From: Cololabis saira | Lineage: Eukaryota; Chordata; Actinopteri; Beloniformes; Belonidae | DNA length: 64,000 nucleotides | Direction: 5' to 3' | Assembly (NCBI RefSeq): GCF_033807715.1 | Contig: NC_084590.1 | Location: 3,262,501-3,326,500 of the forward strand | Shown: piece by piece, positions 24,596-38,354 of the stretch | Layout of the letters: every line of letters begins with the position of its first letter | Position numbering within the stretch: the stretch's first letter is position 1 | The notes under the pieces: model-generated | The model's input: only the letters and a program-made list of their open reading frames with translations | What the model was told of the DNA's origin: nothing | Database searches by the model: none | Made by a program: the position numbers and the translations under genes

Positions 24596-25514
24596 TAGGG
24601 TTGCACGGTATACCGGTACCAGTATAGTACCGCGGTACTAGAGTTTTGAAAACGGTACTATACCAGCTTTTAAAAACAAACGGTACTTTTATATATTTTT
24701 TGTATGCAAACGAATTGGTAAATTGGAGCCTGTCTCTTTAAGCACGGCGAGGTCCGCGAGTGTGACGTAGTTGCAGAAGCAGAAGCAGAGCCACTCCCAC
24801 TCGCATGTTTAGACGGAGGAAAAAAGAGAGAAACGAGAAGTCGCGTGTTAGACAGACAGAGCGGGTTGAAATAAAGTTGAAATAAATAGAGATGGCAGCT
24901 GCAGAAAAGCCCGTACTTTTGGACAAAATGGGGGCCCGGAGTACGGTGTGGAAATATTTCGGGTTCAAACCGAGCGATAAGGGCGAGCCGCTGAACCAGA
25001 TGCACCGCAGTGCAAGCGGTGCGACAAAGTGTGTCTCGCAAAAGGATGCAACACTTCAAACTTGTCCAAACGTTTAAAGGACAACCACGCGGACTTGTTC
25101 CACGACTTCAGTCAAGAACGACAGCTGATAACTTTGTTCACGAGTTCACTGCACTGTCATGTCAATGAAAGAAGTACAGAGCCTCTCCCAGCCCCGTAGT
25201 AAACCTATAGGTTTACAGCAGCCTACATACACAGTTAAAACATGTCCATGGTTAATAAATGCAATTTTTAAAATATTAAAAAAGTAAAATTACATTCTTA
25301 AAATATTTAAATACATTCCACAGACTAGTATATAACTTAAATATATTTTTATATATTTTAATATTATTTAATGTTTAATATATATTATAAACCATTAAGG
25401 CAATGAATTATTATCATATTGAAACACACTTTGGTAAAACATTCCATTAGCCTAAACCTATCCTACCTCTGTCTCAGAAAATTAGAATATTGTGATAAAG
25501 TTCATTTTCTGTAA

Positions 25515-25545
<31 letters not shown>

Positions 25546-25855
25546 TGTCTTACATTCTGGATTCATTACAAATCAACTGAAATATTTCAAGCCTTTTATT
25601 ATTTTAATATTGCTGATTATAGCTTACAGTTTAAGATTAGATTCCCAGAATATATTTGAATTTTCTTATACCATGCCAATTATTTATTTTATTCATTGTT
25701 GTTATTGTTCCCAAAGTCTGCTTTAAAATAAAGGAAAATATTAACATTTGAGAGTGTTCCACCTTTTTACAAAAAGTATCGAAAAGTATAGAAAAGTATC
25801 GAAATAGATATTGGTATCGGTATCGAAACAGAAATTTGGTATCGTGACAACCCTA
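24596..25855 (+). mobile_element. hAT-2 internally deleted hAT element, copy 2
   Basis: 1,260 bp with the same TAGGGTTG ends and CTACTGTC duplications (24588-24595 and 25856-25863) as copy 1. It differs by one extra A in the A run (23 against 22) and one base at 25790 in the TATCG repeats. It contains the same nested AT-rich repeat (about 25476-25666). Confidence 0.92.
24892..25199 (+). pseudogene. Broken BED zinc-finger fragment of a hAT transposase (hAT-2 copy 2)
   Basis: It has the ATG, the VWKYFGF signature, the single-base frameshift before the Cys-x2-Cys pair, the His-to-Arg change after NLSK and the TAG stop seen in copy 1. No catalytic domain follows. The lesions therefore predate the segmental duplication. 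It has no expected product. Confidence 0.8.
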
Positions 25856-28800
25856 CTACTGTCTAAAGTAGGAATAAAAAACCTACTACTGTCTAAAGTA
25901 GGAATAAAAAACATACTACTGTCTAAAGTAGGAATAAAAAACATATATTACTGTCTAAAATAAAGGAATAAAAAACATATATTACTGTCTAAAGTAAAGG
26001 AATAAAAAACATATATTACTGTCTAAAATAAAGGAATAAAAAACATATATTACTGTCTAAAGTAAAGGAATAAAAAACATATATTACTGTCTAAAATAAA
26101 GGAATAAAAAACATATATTACTGTCTAAAGTAGGAATAAAAAACATATACTACTGTCTAAAGTAGGAATAAAAAACATATATTACTGTCTAAAGTAGGAA
26201 TAAAAAACATATATTACTGTCTAAAGTAGGAATAAAAAACATATATTACTGTCTAAAGTAGGAATAAAAAACATATATTACTGTCTAAAGTAGGAATAAA
26301 AAACATATATTACTGTCTAAAGTAAAGGAATAAAAAACATATACTACTGTCTAAAGTAGGAATAAAAAACATATATTACTGTCTAAAGTAGGAATAAAAA
26401 ACATATTCTATTGTCTAAAGTAGGAATAAAAAACATATTACTGTCTAAAGTAAAGGAATAAAAAACATATATTACTGTCTAAAGTAGGAATAAAAAACAT
26501 ATATTACTGTCTAAAATAAAGGAATAAAAAACATATACTACTGTCTAAAATAAAGGAATAAAAAACATATACTACTGTCTAAAGTAGGAATAAAAAACAT
26601 ATTCTATTGTCTAAAGTAGGAATAAAAAACATATATTACTGTCTAAAGTAAAGGAATAAAAAACATATACTACTGTCTAAAGTAGGAATAAAAAACATAT
26701 ATTACTGTCTAAAGTAGGAATAAAAAACATATATTACTGTCTAAAATAAAGGAATAAAAAACATATATTACTGTCTAAAGTAGGAATAAAAAACATATAC
26801 TACTGTCTAAAGTAGGAATAAAAAACATATTACTGTCTAAAATAAAGGAATAAAAAACATATACTACTGTCTAAAGTAGGAATAAAAAACATACTACTGT
26901 CTAAAGTAGGAATAAAAAACATATATTACTGTCTAAAATAAAGGAATAAAAAACATATATTACTGTCTAAAGTAAAGGAATAAAAAACATATATTACTGT
27001 CTAAAGTAAAGGAATAAAAAACATATACTACTGTCTAAAGTAAAGGAATAAAAAACATATATTACTGTCTAAAATAAAGGAATAAAAGACATATATTACT
27101 GTCTAAAATAAAGGAATAAAAAACATATATTACTGTCTAAAATAAAGGAATAAAAAACATATATTACTGTCTAAAGTAGGAATAAAAAACATATTACTGT
27201 CTAAAATAAAGGAATAAAAAACATATATTACTGTCTAAAATAAAGGAATAAAAAACATATATTACTGTCTAAAGTAAAGGAATAAAAAACATATATTACT
27301 GTCTAAAATAAAGGAATAAAAAACATATATTACTGTCTAAAGTAGGAATAAAAAACATATACTACTGTCTAAAGTAGGAATAAAAAACATATATTACTGT
27401 CTAAAGTAGGAATAAAAAACATATATTACTGTCTAAAGTAGGAATAAAAAACATATATTACTGTCTAAAGTAGGAATAAAAAACATATATTACTGTCTAA
27501 AGTAGGAATAAAAAACATATATTACTGTCTAAAGTAAAGGAATAAAAAACATATACTACTGTCTAAAGTAGGAATAAAAAACATATATTACTGTCTAAAG
27601 TAGGAATAAAAAACATATTCTATTGTCTAAAGTAGGAATAAAAAACATATTACTGTCTAAAGTAAAGGAATAAAAAACATATATTACTGTCTAAAGTAGG
27701 AATAAAAAACATATATTACTGTCTAAAATAAAGGAATAAAAAACATATACTACTGTCTAAAATAAAGGAATAAAAAACATATACTACTGTCTAAAGTAGG
27801 AATAAAAAACATATATTACTGTCTAAAGTAGGAATAAAAAACATATTCTATTGTCTAAAGTAGGAATAAAAAACATATATTACTGTCTAAAGTAAAGGAA
27901 TAAAAAACATATACTACTGTCTAAAGTAGGAATAAAAAACATATATTACTGTCTAAAGTAGGAATAAAAAACATATATTACTGTCTAAAATAAAGGAATA
28001 AAAAACATATATTACTGTCTAAAGTAGGAATAAAAAACATATACTACTGTCTAAAGTAGGAATAAAAAACATATTACTGTCTAAAATAAAGGAATAAAAA
28101 ACATATACTACTGTCTAAAGTAGGAATAAAAAACATACTACTGTCTAAAGTAGGAATAAAAAACATATACTACTGTCTAAAGTAAAGGAATAAAAAACAT
28201 ATATTACTGTCTAAAATAAAGGAATAAAAGACATATATTACTGTCTAAAATAAAGGAATAAAAAACATATATTACTGTCTAAAATAAAGGAATAAAAAAC
28301 ATATATTACTGTCTAAAGTAGGAATAAAAAACATATTACTGTCTAAAATAAAGGAATAAAAAACATATACTACTGTCTAAAGTAGGAATAAAAAACATAT
28401 ACTACTGTCTAAAGTAGGAATAAAAAACATATATTACTGTCTAAAATAAAGGAATAAAAAACATATATTACTGTCTAAAGTAAAGGAATAAAAAACATAT
28501 ATTACTGTCTAAAATAAAGGAATAAAAAACATATACTACTGTCTAAAGTAGGAATAAAAAACATATACTACTGTCTAAAGTAAAGGAATAAAAAACATAT
28601 ACTACTGTCTAAAGTATGAATAAAAAACATATTACTGTCTAAAATAAAGGAATAAAAAACATATATTACTGTCTAAAGTAGGAATAAAAAACATATATTA
28701 CTGTCTAAAGTAAAGGAATAAAAAACATATACTACTGTCTAAAGTAGGAATAAAAAACATATACTACTGTCTAAAGTAGGAATAAAAAACATATATTACT

Positions 28801-31800
28801 GTCTAAAGTAAAGGAATAAAAAACATATACTACTGTCTAAAGTAAAGGAATAAAAAACATATACTACTGTCTAAAGTAAAGGAATAAAAAACATATATTA
28901 CTGTCTAAAGTAGGAATAAAAAACATATATTACTGTCTAAAGTAAAGGAATAAAAAACATATACTACTGTCTAAAGGGAGGAATAAAATACTTTTACTAC
29001 TGTCTAAAATAAAGGAATAAAAAACATATACTACTGTCTAAAATAAAGGAATGAAAAACATATACTACTGTCTAAAGTAGGAATAAAAAACATATACTAC
29101 TGTCTAAAGTAGGAATAAAAAACATATATTACTGTCTAAAGTAAAGGAATAAAAAACATGTACTACTGTCTAAAGTAAAGGAATAAAAAACATATACTAC
29201 TGTCTAAAGTAAAGGAATAAAAAACATATATTACTGTCTAAAATAAAGGAATAAAAGACATATATTACTGTCTAAAATAAAGGAATAAAAAACATATATT
29301 ACTGTCTAAAATAAAGGAATAAAAAACATATATTACTGTCTAAAGTAGGAATAAAAAACATATACTACTGTCTAAAGTAGGAATAAAAAACATATTACTG
29401 TCTAAAATAAAGGAATAAAAAACATATACTACTGTCTAAAGTAGGAATAAAAAACATATACTACTGTCTAAAGTAGGAATAAAAACCATATACTACTGTC
29501 TAAAGTAGGAATAAAAAACATATTACTGTCTAAAATAAAGGAATAAAAAACATATACTACTGTCTAAAGTAGGAATAAAAAACATATATTACTGTCTAAA
29601 ATAAAGGAATAAAAAACATATACTACTGTCTAAAGTAGGAATAAAAAACATATTACTGTCTAAAATAAAGGAATAAAAAACATATACTACTGTCTAAAGT
29701 AGGAATAAAAAACATATACTACTGTCTAAAGTAGGAATAAAAAACATATATTACTGTCTAAAATAAAGGAATAAAAAACATATATTACTGTCTAAAGTAA
29801 AGGAATAAAAAACATATATTACTGTCTAAAATAAAGGAATAAAAAACATATACTACTGTCTAAAGTAGGAATAAAAAACATATATTACTGTCTAAAATAA
29901 AGGAATAAAAAACATATATTACTGTCTAAAGTAAAGGAATAAAAAACATATATTACTGTCTAAAGTAAAGGAATAAAAAACATATACTACTGTCTAAAGT
30001 ATGAATAAAAAACATATTACTGTCTAAAATAAAGGAATAAAAAACATATATTACTGTCTAAAGTAGGAATAAAAAACATATATTACTGTCTAAAGTAAAC
30101 GAATAAAAAACATATACTACTGTCTAAAGTAAGAATAAAAAACATATACTACTGTCTAAAGTAGGAATAAAAAACATATACTACTGTCTAAAGTAAGAAT
30201 AAAAAACATATACTACTGTCTAAAGTAGGAATAAAAAACATATACTACTGTCTAAAGTAAAGGAATAAAAAACATACACTACTGTCTAAAATAAAGGAAT
30301 AAAAAACATATACTACTGTCTAAAATAAAGGAATGAAAAACATATACTACTGTCTAAAGTAGGAATAAAAAACATATACTACTGTCTAAAGTAAAGGAAT
30401 AAAAAACATATACTACTGTCTAAAGTAGGAATAAAATACTTTTACTACTGTCTAAAATAAAGGAATAAAAAACATATACTACTGTCTAAAATAAAGGAAT
30501 AAAAAACATATATTACTGTCTAAAATAAAGGAATAAAAAACATATATTACTGTCTAAAATAAAGGAATAAAAAACATATATTACTGTCTAAAGTAAAGGA
30601 ATAAAAAACATATACTACTGTCTAAAGTAAAGGAATAAAAAACATATACTACTGTCTAAAGTAAAGGAATAAAAAACATATATTACTGTCTAAAGTAGGA
30701 ATAAAAAACATATATTACTGTCTAAAGTAAAGGAATAAAAAACATATACTACTGTCTAAAGGGAGGAATAAAATACTTTTACTACTGTCTAAAATAAAGG
30801 AATAAAAAACATATACTACTGTCTAAAATAAAGGAATGAAAAACATATACTACTGTCTAAAGTAGGAATAAAAAACATATACTACTGTCTAAAGTAGGAA
30901 TAAAAAACATATACTACTGTCTAAAGTAAAGGAATAAAAAACATATACTACTGTCTAAAGTAAAGGAATAAAAAACATATACTACTGTCTAAAGTAAAAG
31001 AATAAAAAACATATATTACTGTCTAAAGTAGGAATAAAAAACATATATTACTGTCTAAAATAAAGGAATAAAAAACATATATTACTGTCTAAAATAAAGG
31101 AATAAAAAACATATATTACTGTCTAAAGTACGAATAAAAAACATATATTACTGTCTAAAGTAAAGGAATAAAAAACATATACTACTGTCTAAAGTAGGAA
31201 TAAAAAACATATTACTGTCTAAAGTAGGAATAAAAAACATATAATACTGTCTAAAGTAGGAATAAAAAACATATACTACTGTCTAAAGTAGGAATAAAAA
31301 ACATATTACTGTCTAAAGTAGGAATAAAAAACATATATTACTGTCTAAAGTAGGAATAAAAAACATATACTACTGTCTAAAGTAGGAATAAAAAACATAT
31401 TACTGTCTAAAGTAGGAATAAAAAACATATACTACTGTCTAAAGTAGGAATAAAAAACATATACTACTGTCTAAAGTAAAGGAATAAAAAACATATACTA
31501 CTGTCTAAAGTAGGAATAAAAAACATATATTACTGTCTAAAATAAAGGAATAAAAAACATATATTACTGTCTAAAGTAAAGGAATAAAAAACATATACTA
31601 CTGTCTAAAGTAAAGGAATAAAAAACATATATTACTGTCTAAAGTAGGAATAAAAAACATATTCTATTGTCTAAAGTAGGAATAAAAAACATATATTACT
31701 GTCTAAAGTAAAGGAATAAAAAACATATACTACTGTCTAAAGTAGGAATTAAAAACATATATTACTGTCTAAAGTAAAGGAATAAAAAACATATACTACT

Positions 31801-34800
31801 GTCTAAAGTAGGAATTAAAAACATATATTACTGTCTAAAGTAAAGGAATAAAAAACATATACTACTGTCTAAAGTAGGAATTAAAAACATACTACTGTCT
31901 AAAGTAGGAATAAAAAACATATATTACTGTCTAAAGTAAAGGAATAAAAAACATATATTACTGTCTAAAATAAAGGAATAAAAAACATATACTACTGTCT
32001 AAAGTAAAGGAATAAAAAACATATACTACTGTCTAAAGTAGGAATAAAAAACATACTACTGTCTAAAGTAGGAATAAAAAACATATACTACTGTCTAAAG
32101 TAGGAATAAAAAACATATACTACTGTCTAAAGTAGGAATAAAAAACATATACTACTGTCTAAAGTAAAGGAATAAAAAACATATATTACTGTCTAAAGTA
32201 GGAATTAAAAACATATATTACTGTCTAAAGTAAAGGAATAAAAAACATATACTACTGTCTAAAGTAGGAATTAAAAACATATATTACTGTCTAAAGTAAA
32301 GGAATAAAAAACATATACTACTGTCTAAAGTAGGAATAAAAAACATACTACTGTCTAAAGTAGGAATAAAAAACATATATTACTGTCTAAAGTAAAGGAA
32401 TAAAAAACATATATTACTGTCTAAAATAAAGGAATAAAAAACATATACTACTGTCTAAAGTAAAGGAATAAAAAACATATACTACTGTCTAAAGTAGGAA
32501 TAAAAAACATACTACTGTCTAAAGTAGGAATAAAAAACATATACTACTGTCTAAAGTAGGAATAAAAAACATATACTACTGTCTAAAGTAGGAATAAAAA
32601 ACATATATTACTGTCTAAAGTAGGAATAAAAACCATATACTACTGTCTAAAGTAGGAATAAAAAACATATACTACTGTCTAAAGTAAAGGAATAAAAAAC
32701 ATATATTACTGTCTAAAATAAAGGAATAAAAAACATATACTACTGTCTAAAGTAAAGGAATAAAAAACATATATTACTGTCTAAAGTAAAGGAATAAAAA
32801 ACATATACTACTGTCTAAAGTAAAGGAATAAAAAACATATACTACTGTCTAAAATAAAGGAATAAAAAACATATACTACTGTCTAAAGTAGGAATAAAAA
32901 ACATATATTACTGTCTAAAGTAAAGGAATAAAAAACATATACTACTGTCTAAAGTAGGAATAAAAAACATATACTACTGTCTAAAATAAAGGAATAAAAA
33001 ACATATACTACTGTCTAAAGTAGGAATAAAAAACATATATTACTGTCTAAAGTAAAGGAATAAAAAACATATATTACTGTCTAAAGTAGGAATAAAAAAC
33101 ATATATTACTGTCTAAAATAAAGGAATAAAAAACATATACTACTGTCTAAAGTAAAGGAATAAAAAACATATACTACTGTCTAAAGTAGGAATAAAAAAC
33201 ATACTACTGTCTAAAGTAGGAATAAAAAACATATTCTATTGTCTAAAGTAGGAATAACAAACATATATTACTGTCTAAAGTAAAGGAATAAAAAACATAT
33301 ATTACTGTCTAAAGTAGGAATAAAAAACATACTACTGTCTAAAGTAAAGGAATAAAAAACATATTCTATTGTCTAAAGTAGGAATAAAAAACATATATTA
33401 CTGTCTAAAGTAAAGGAATAAAAAACATATATTACTGTCTAAAGTAGGAATAAAAAACATATATTACTGTCTAAAATAAAGGAATAAAAAACATATACTA
33501 CTGTCTAAAGTAAAGGAATAAAAAACATATACTACTGTCTAAAGTAGGAATAAAAAACATATATTACTGTCTAAAGTAAAGGAATAAAAAACATATACTA
33601 CTGTCTAAAGTAGGAATAAAAAACATATACTACTGTCTAAAGTAGGAATAAAAAACATATACTACTGTCTAAAGTAAAGGAATAAAAAACATATACTACT
33701 GTCTAAAGTAGGAATAAAAAACATACTACTGTCTAAAGTAGGAATAAAAAACATATATTACTGTCTAAAGTAAAGGAATAAAAAACATATATTACTGTCT
33801 AAAATAAAGGAATAAAAAACATATACTACTGTCTAAAGTAAAGGAATAAAAAACATATACTACTGTCTAAAGTAGGAATAAAAAACATACTACTGTCTAA
33901 AGTAGGAATAAAAAACATATACTACTGTCTAAAGTAGGAATAAAAAACATATACTACTGTCTAAAGTAAAGGAATAAAAAACATATATTACTGTCTAAAA
34001 TAAAGGAATAAAAAACATATACTACTGTCTAAAGTAGGAATAAAAAACATACTACTGTCTAAAGTAGGAATAAAAAACATATATTACTGTCTAAAGTAAA
34101 GGAATAAAAAACATATATTACTGTCTAAAATAAAGGAATAAAAAACATATACTACTGTCTAAAGTAGGAATAAAAAACATACTACTGTCTAAAGTAGGAA
34201 TAAAAAACATATACTACTGTCTAAAGTAGGAATAAAAAACATATACTACTGTCTAAAGTAAAGGAATAAAAAACATATATTACTGTCTAAAATAAAGGAA
34301 TAAAAAACATATATTACTGTCTAAAGTAGGAATAAAAACCATATACTACTGTCTAAAGTAAAGGAATAAAAAACATATATTACTGTCTAAAGTAAAGGAA
34401 TAAAAAACATATACTACTGTCTAAAGTAGGAATAAAAAACATACTACTGTCTAAAGTAGGAATAAAAAACATATATTACTGTCTAAAATAAAGGAATAAA
34501 AAACATATATTACTGTCTAAAATAAAGGAATAAAAAACATATACTACTGTCTAAAGTAGGAATAAAAAACATATACTACTGTCTAAAATAAAGGAATAAA
34601 AAACATATTCTATTGTCTAAAGTAGGAATAAAAAACACATACTACTGTCTAAAGTAGGAATAAAAAACATATACTACTGTCTAAAATAAAGGAATAAAAA
34701 ACATACTACTGTCTAAAGTAGGAATAAAAAACATACTACTGTCTAAAGTAGGAATAAAAAACATATATTACTGTCTAAAATAAAGGAATAAAAAACATAT

Positions 34801-36228
34801 ACTACTGTCTAAAGTAAAGGAATAAAAAACATATATTACTGTCTAAAATAAAGGAATAAAAAACATATATTACTGTCTAAAGGGAGGAATAAAATACTTT
34901 TACTACTGTCTAAAATAAAGGAATGAAAAACATATACTACTGTCTAAAGTAGGAATAAAAAACATATACTACTGTCTAAAGTAGGAATAAAAAACATACT
35001 ACTGTCTAAAGTAGGAATAAAAAACATATATTACTGTCTAAAGTAGGAATAAAAAACATATATTACTGTCTAAAATAAAGGAATAAAAAACATATACTAC
35101 TGTCTAAAGTAAAGGAATAAAAAACATATATTACTCTCTAAAGTAGGAATAAAAAACATATACTACTGTCTAAAGTAGGAATAAAAAACATATATTACTG
35201 TCTAAAGTAGGAATAAAAAACATATACTACTGTCTAAAGTAAAGGAATAAAAAACATATACTACTGTCTAAAGTAGGAATAAAAAACATATGCTACTGTC
35301 TAAAGTAGGAATAAAAAACCTATATTACTGTCTAAAGTAGGAATAAAAAACATATACTACTGTCTAAAGTAGGAATAAAAAACATATATTACTGTCTAAA
35401 GTAGGAATAAAAAACATATACTACTGTCTAAAGTAGGAATAAAAAACATATACTACTGTCTAAAGTAAAGGAATAAAAAACATATACTACTGTCTAAAGT
35501 AGGAATAAAAAACATATATTACTGTCTAAAATAAAGGAATAAAAAACATATACTACTGTCTAAAGTAGGAATAAAAAACATATACTACTGTCTAAAGTAA
35601 GAAATAAAAAACATATTACTGTCTAAAATAAAGGAATAAAAACATATATTACTGTCCAAAGTAGGAGTAAAAAACATTTATTACTGTCTAAAATAGGAAT
35701 AAAAAACATATACTACTGTCTAAAGGGAGGAATAAAATACTTTTACTACTGTCTAAAGTAAAGGAATAAAAAACATATATTACTGTCTAAAGTAGGAATA
35801 AAAAACATATTACTGTCTAAAATAAAGGAATAAAAAACATATATTAGTGTCTAAAATAAAGGAATAAAAACCATATACTACTGTCTAAAGTAGGAATAAA
35901 AAACATATTACTGTCTAAAATAAAGGAATAAAAACCATATATTACTGTCTAAAGTAGGAATAAAAAACATATATTACTGTCTAAAGGGAGGAATAAAAAA
36001 CATATACTACTGTCTAAAGTAGGAATAAAAAACATATACTACTGTCTAAAGTAGGAATAAAAAACATATTACTGTCTAAAATAAAGGAATAAAAAACATC
36101 TACTACTGTCTAAAGTAAGAAATAAAAAACATATTACTGTCTAAAATAAAGGAATAAAAAACATCTACTACTGTCTAAAGTAAGAAATAAAAAACATATA
36201 CTACTGTCTAAAGTAGGAATAAAAAACA
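25856..36228. repeat. Minisatellite array, segment 7 (10.4 kb)
   Basis: The zone B counterpart of segment 3, with the same succession of variants: GGGAGG/ATACTTTT units near 28976, 30762, 34879 and 35724, GAATGAAAAAC units, and GTCCAAAG at 35652. It lacks the 295-bp duplication of copy A and shows local gains and losses, for example an extra repeat of about 550 bp near 27.2-27.8 kb. The last unit before the block is TAGG-type, where copy A has AAAATAAAGG. Confidence 0.97.
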
Positions 36229-36446
36229 ATTTCTATTTAACAAAATTATTTCAACATATGTATCTTGTAGTGAATGTGAGCAGTAGTAAACATAGCTGGA
36301 TGGATCATTGTCAGAGGGCGGGTTAGGGAGGGTTGACCCTCCTAAAGACAATTTATTCCTTAAAACTGAAATAATCCTTCTTTTTGATACTATAATCAGT
36401 TTGACTAATTAAATTATTGTTTTCTTTAATTGATCAATTTTACTAG
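36229..36446. other. Non-satellite block, part X (copy B)
   Basis: Matches 14909-15126 at an offset of 21320. I found no difference by eye. It carries the same quadruplex, hairpin and AT-rich tail. Confidence 0.75.
36316..36332 (+). other. G-quadruplex motif with adjacent hairpin (X, copy B)
   Basis: GGGCGGGTTAGGGAGGG followed by the TG-loop hairpin, as at 14996. Confidence 0.85.
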
Positions 36447-36524
36447 TGTCTAAAGTAAAGGAATAAAAAACATATATTACTGTCTAAAGTAAGAAATAAA
36501 AAACATATACTACTGTCTAAAGTA
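36447..36524. repeat. Minisatellite island inside the block (copy B)
   Basis: The same two and a half monomers as 15127-15204, joined to the quadruplex through AGTAGGG. Confidence 0.9.
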
Positions 36525-36541
36525 GGGCGGGTTAGGGAGGG
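36525..36541 (+). other. G-quadruplex motif with adjacent hairpin (Y, copy B)
   Basis: Same four G3 runs, directly abutting satellite, with the TT-loop hairpin as at 15205. Confidence 0.85.
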
Positions 36542-36630
36542 TTTACCCTCCTAAAGACAATTTATTCCTTAAAACTGGGACAAATGTTGATGTGTTTCCT
36601 TTTTTAAACTACCTTTTCTTTCTCTTGCAG

Positions 36631-36686
36631 AAAAAAACAACAAAAAACTTTGTCTTTGTCTTAAGTAATGTTAAGATTGTATGAAG
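36631..36686 (+). other. Exon-like segment between splice consensus sites (copy B)
   Basis: Counterpart of 15311-15366 with identical acceptor tract, donor and duplicated second donor (GT at 36713). All frames contain stops. Confidence 0.4.
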
Positions 36687-37198
36687 GTAAGTGAATGATT
36701 GATTGTATGAAGGTAAGTGAATGATTGTAGATGAATTTGATTAGGACTGTAGATTACTTTAAAGTAGAATAATACAGAGCTTTAGGAGGGTCTCCTGACA
36801 ATGTTCTATCCAGCTGTTATTTACTGCACTTCATGTATGAGTTTTACTACTGAAATAATCCTTCTTTTTGATACTTTAATGAGTTTGACTAATTACATTC
36901 TTGTTTTCTTTAATTGATCAATTGAATCAAATTATTTCAACATACAGTTAGGTCCATAAATATTTGGACACTGACACAATTTTCAGTATTCCAGCTCTGT
37001 ACAACACCACAATGGATTTGAAATGAAACAATCAAGATGTGCTTCAAGTGCAGACTTTCAGCTTTAATTTGAAGGTATTTACATCCAAATCAGGTGAACG
37101 GTGTAGGAATTACAACACATTTTATATGTACCTTCCACTTTTTAAGGGACCAAAAGTAATTGGACAACTAACATAATCATACATCAAATTGTCAATTT

Positions 37199-37627
37199 TT
37201 AATATTTTGTTGCAAATCCTTTGCAGTCGATGACAGCCTGAAGTCTGGAACCCATAGACATCACCAGACGCTGGGTTTCGTCCCTGGTGATGCTCTGCCA
37301 GGCCTCTGCTGCAGTTGTCTTCACTTCCTGCTTGTTCTTTGGGCATTTTCCCTTCAGTTTTGCCTTCAGCAAGTGAAATGCATGCTCAATCGGATTCAGG
37401 TCAGGTGATTGACTTGGCCATTGCAGAACATTTGACTTCTTTGCCTCTTTGGTTGCTTTCGCAGTATGCTTCGGGTCATTGTCCATCTGCATTGTGAAGC
37501 GCCGACCAATTAATTTTGAAGCATTTGGCTGAATATGAGCAGATAATATTGCCCGAAACACTTCAGAATTCATTCTGCTGCTTTTGTCAGCTGCCACATC
37601 ATCAATAAATATAAGAGAAGACTTCAC
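37199..37627 (-). pseudogene. Tc1-like transposase C-terminal fragment, left arm
   Basis: A 142-codon open stretch with the second and third catalytic positions of the DDE domain: the aspartate in MDNDPKHTAK (residue 49) and the glutamate in SPDLNPIEHAF (residue 81). Thirty-one residues separate them, where Tc1-family enzymes have 34, so about three residues are missing after HTAKATKE. The C-terminal end (SMGSRLQAVIDCKGFATKY) is natural. The first methionine is arbitrary, because upstream the sequence switches to an antisense transposase piece. The helix-turn-helix domain and the first catalytic aspartate are not in this frame. Not functional as an enzyme. Confidence 0.85.
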
Positions 37628-37657
37628 CAGAGGAAATACAGAGGAAATACAGATGGG

Positions 37658-37969
37658 TTACACAAGGTGTAAACCATTGGTGAGCCTCAAAAACAGGAAA
37701 GCCAGATTAAAGTGAACAGTTCCTTCCCTTCTCCATACTCTTCTCTTTCCATCATTGTGGTACAAGTTGATCTTTGTCTCATCTGTCCATAAGATGTTGT
37801 TCCAGAACTGCATTGGCTCTTTTAGACGTTTCTTAGCTAACTTTAATCTGGCCTTCCTGTTTTTGAGGCTCACCAATGGTTTACACCTTGTGTAACCCAT
37901 CTGTATTTCCTCTGTATTTCCTCTGGTGAAGTCTTCTCTTATATTTATTGATGATGTGGCAGCTGACAA
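37658..37969 (-). pseudogene. Tc1-like transposase central fragment across the palindrome centre
   Basis: A 103-codon open stretch. Residues of about 25-86 are Tc1-like and include TRCKPLVSLKNRKARL and the first catalytic aspartate in ILWTDETKINLY (residue 63), followed by KRRVWRREGT. Both ends are artefacts of the rearrangement: the first about 20 residues, and residues 87-103, are read from arm sequence antisense to transposase coding. The real protein would continue into a glycine-rich central segment that is absent. It shows that the palindrome was made from an element whose coding direction was the minus strand in the spacer. Confidence 0.75.
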
Positions 37970-38354
37970 AAGCAGCAGAATGAATTCTGAAGTGTTTCGG
38001 GCAATATTATCTGCTCATATTCAGCCAAATGCTTCAAAATTAATTGGTCGGCGCTTCACAATGCAGATGGACAATGACCCGAAGCATACTGCGAAAGCAA
38101 CCAAAGAGGCAAAGAAGTCAAATGTTCTGCAATGGCCAAGTCAATCACCTGACCTGAATCCGATTGAGCATGCATTTCACTTGCTGAAGGCAAAACTGAA
38201 GGGAAAATGCCCAAAGAACAAGCAGGAAGTGAAGACAACTGCAGCAGAGGCCTGGCAGAGCATCACCAGGGACGAAACCCAGCGTCTGGTGATGTCTATG
38301 GGTTCCAGACTTCAGGCTGTCATCGACTGCAAAGGATTTGCAACAAAATATTAA
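37926..38354 (+). pseudogene. Tc1-like transposase C-terminal fragment, right arm
   Basis: The inverted twin of the left-arm fragment, with the identical 142-residue translation, including the 31-residue D-to-E spacing and the natural C-terminus. Just upstream (37840 to about 37920) the arm holds a short antisense transposase piece, so the sense frame begins at a rearrangement junction. Identity between the arms indicates that the palindrome formed recently or is kept uniform by conversion. Confidence 0.85.

Larger units (their letters stand above)
36525..36944. other. Non-satellite block, part Y and start of X' (copy B)
   Basis: Matches 15205-15624. It repeats the exon-like segment, the 26-bp duplication (36675-36726) and the monomer-like stretch (36753-36775). 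It ends at the TA (36943-36944) that became the Tc1 target site. Confidence 0.75.

Noticed and set aside
37122..37346. 74- and 60-residue frames in the Tc1 arms (also 37315, 38056 and 38207)
   Set aside because: They are other-frame shadows of the transposase fragments, mirrored by the palindrome.
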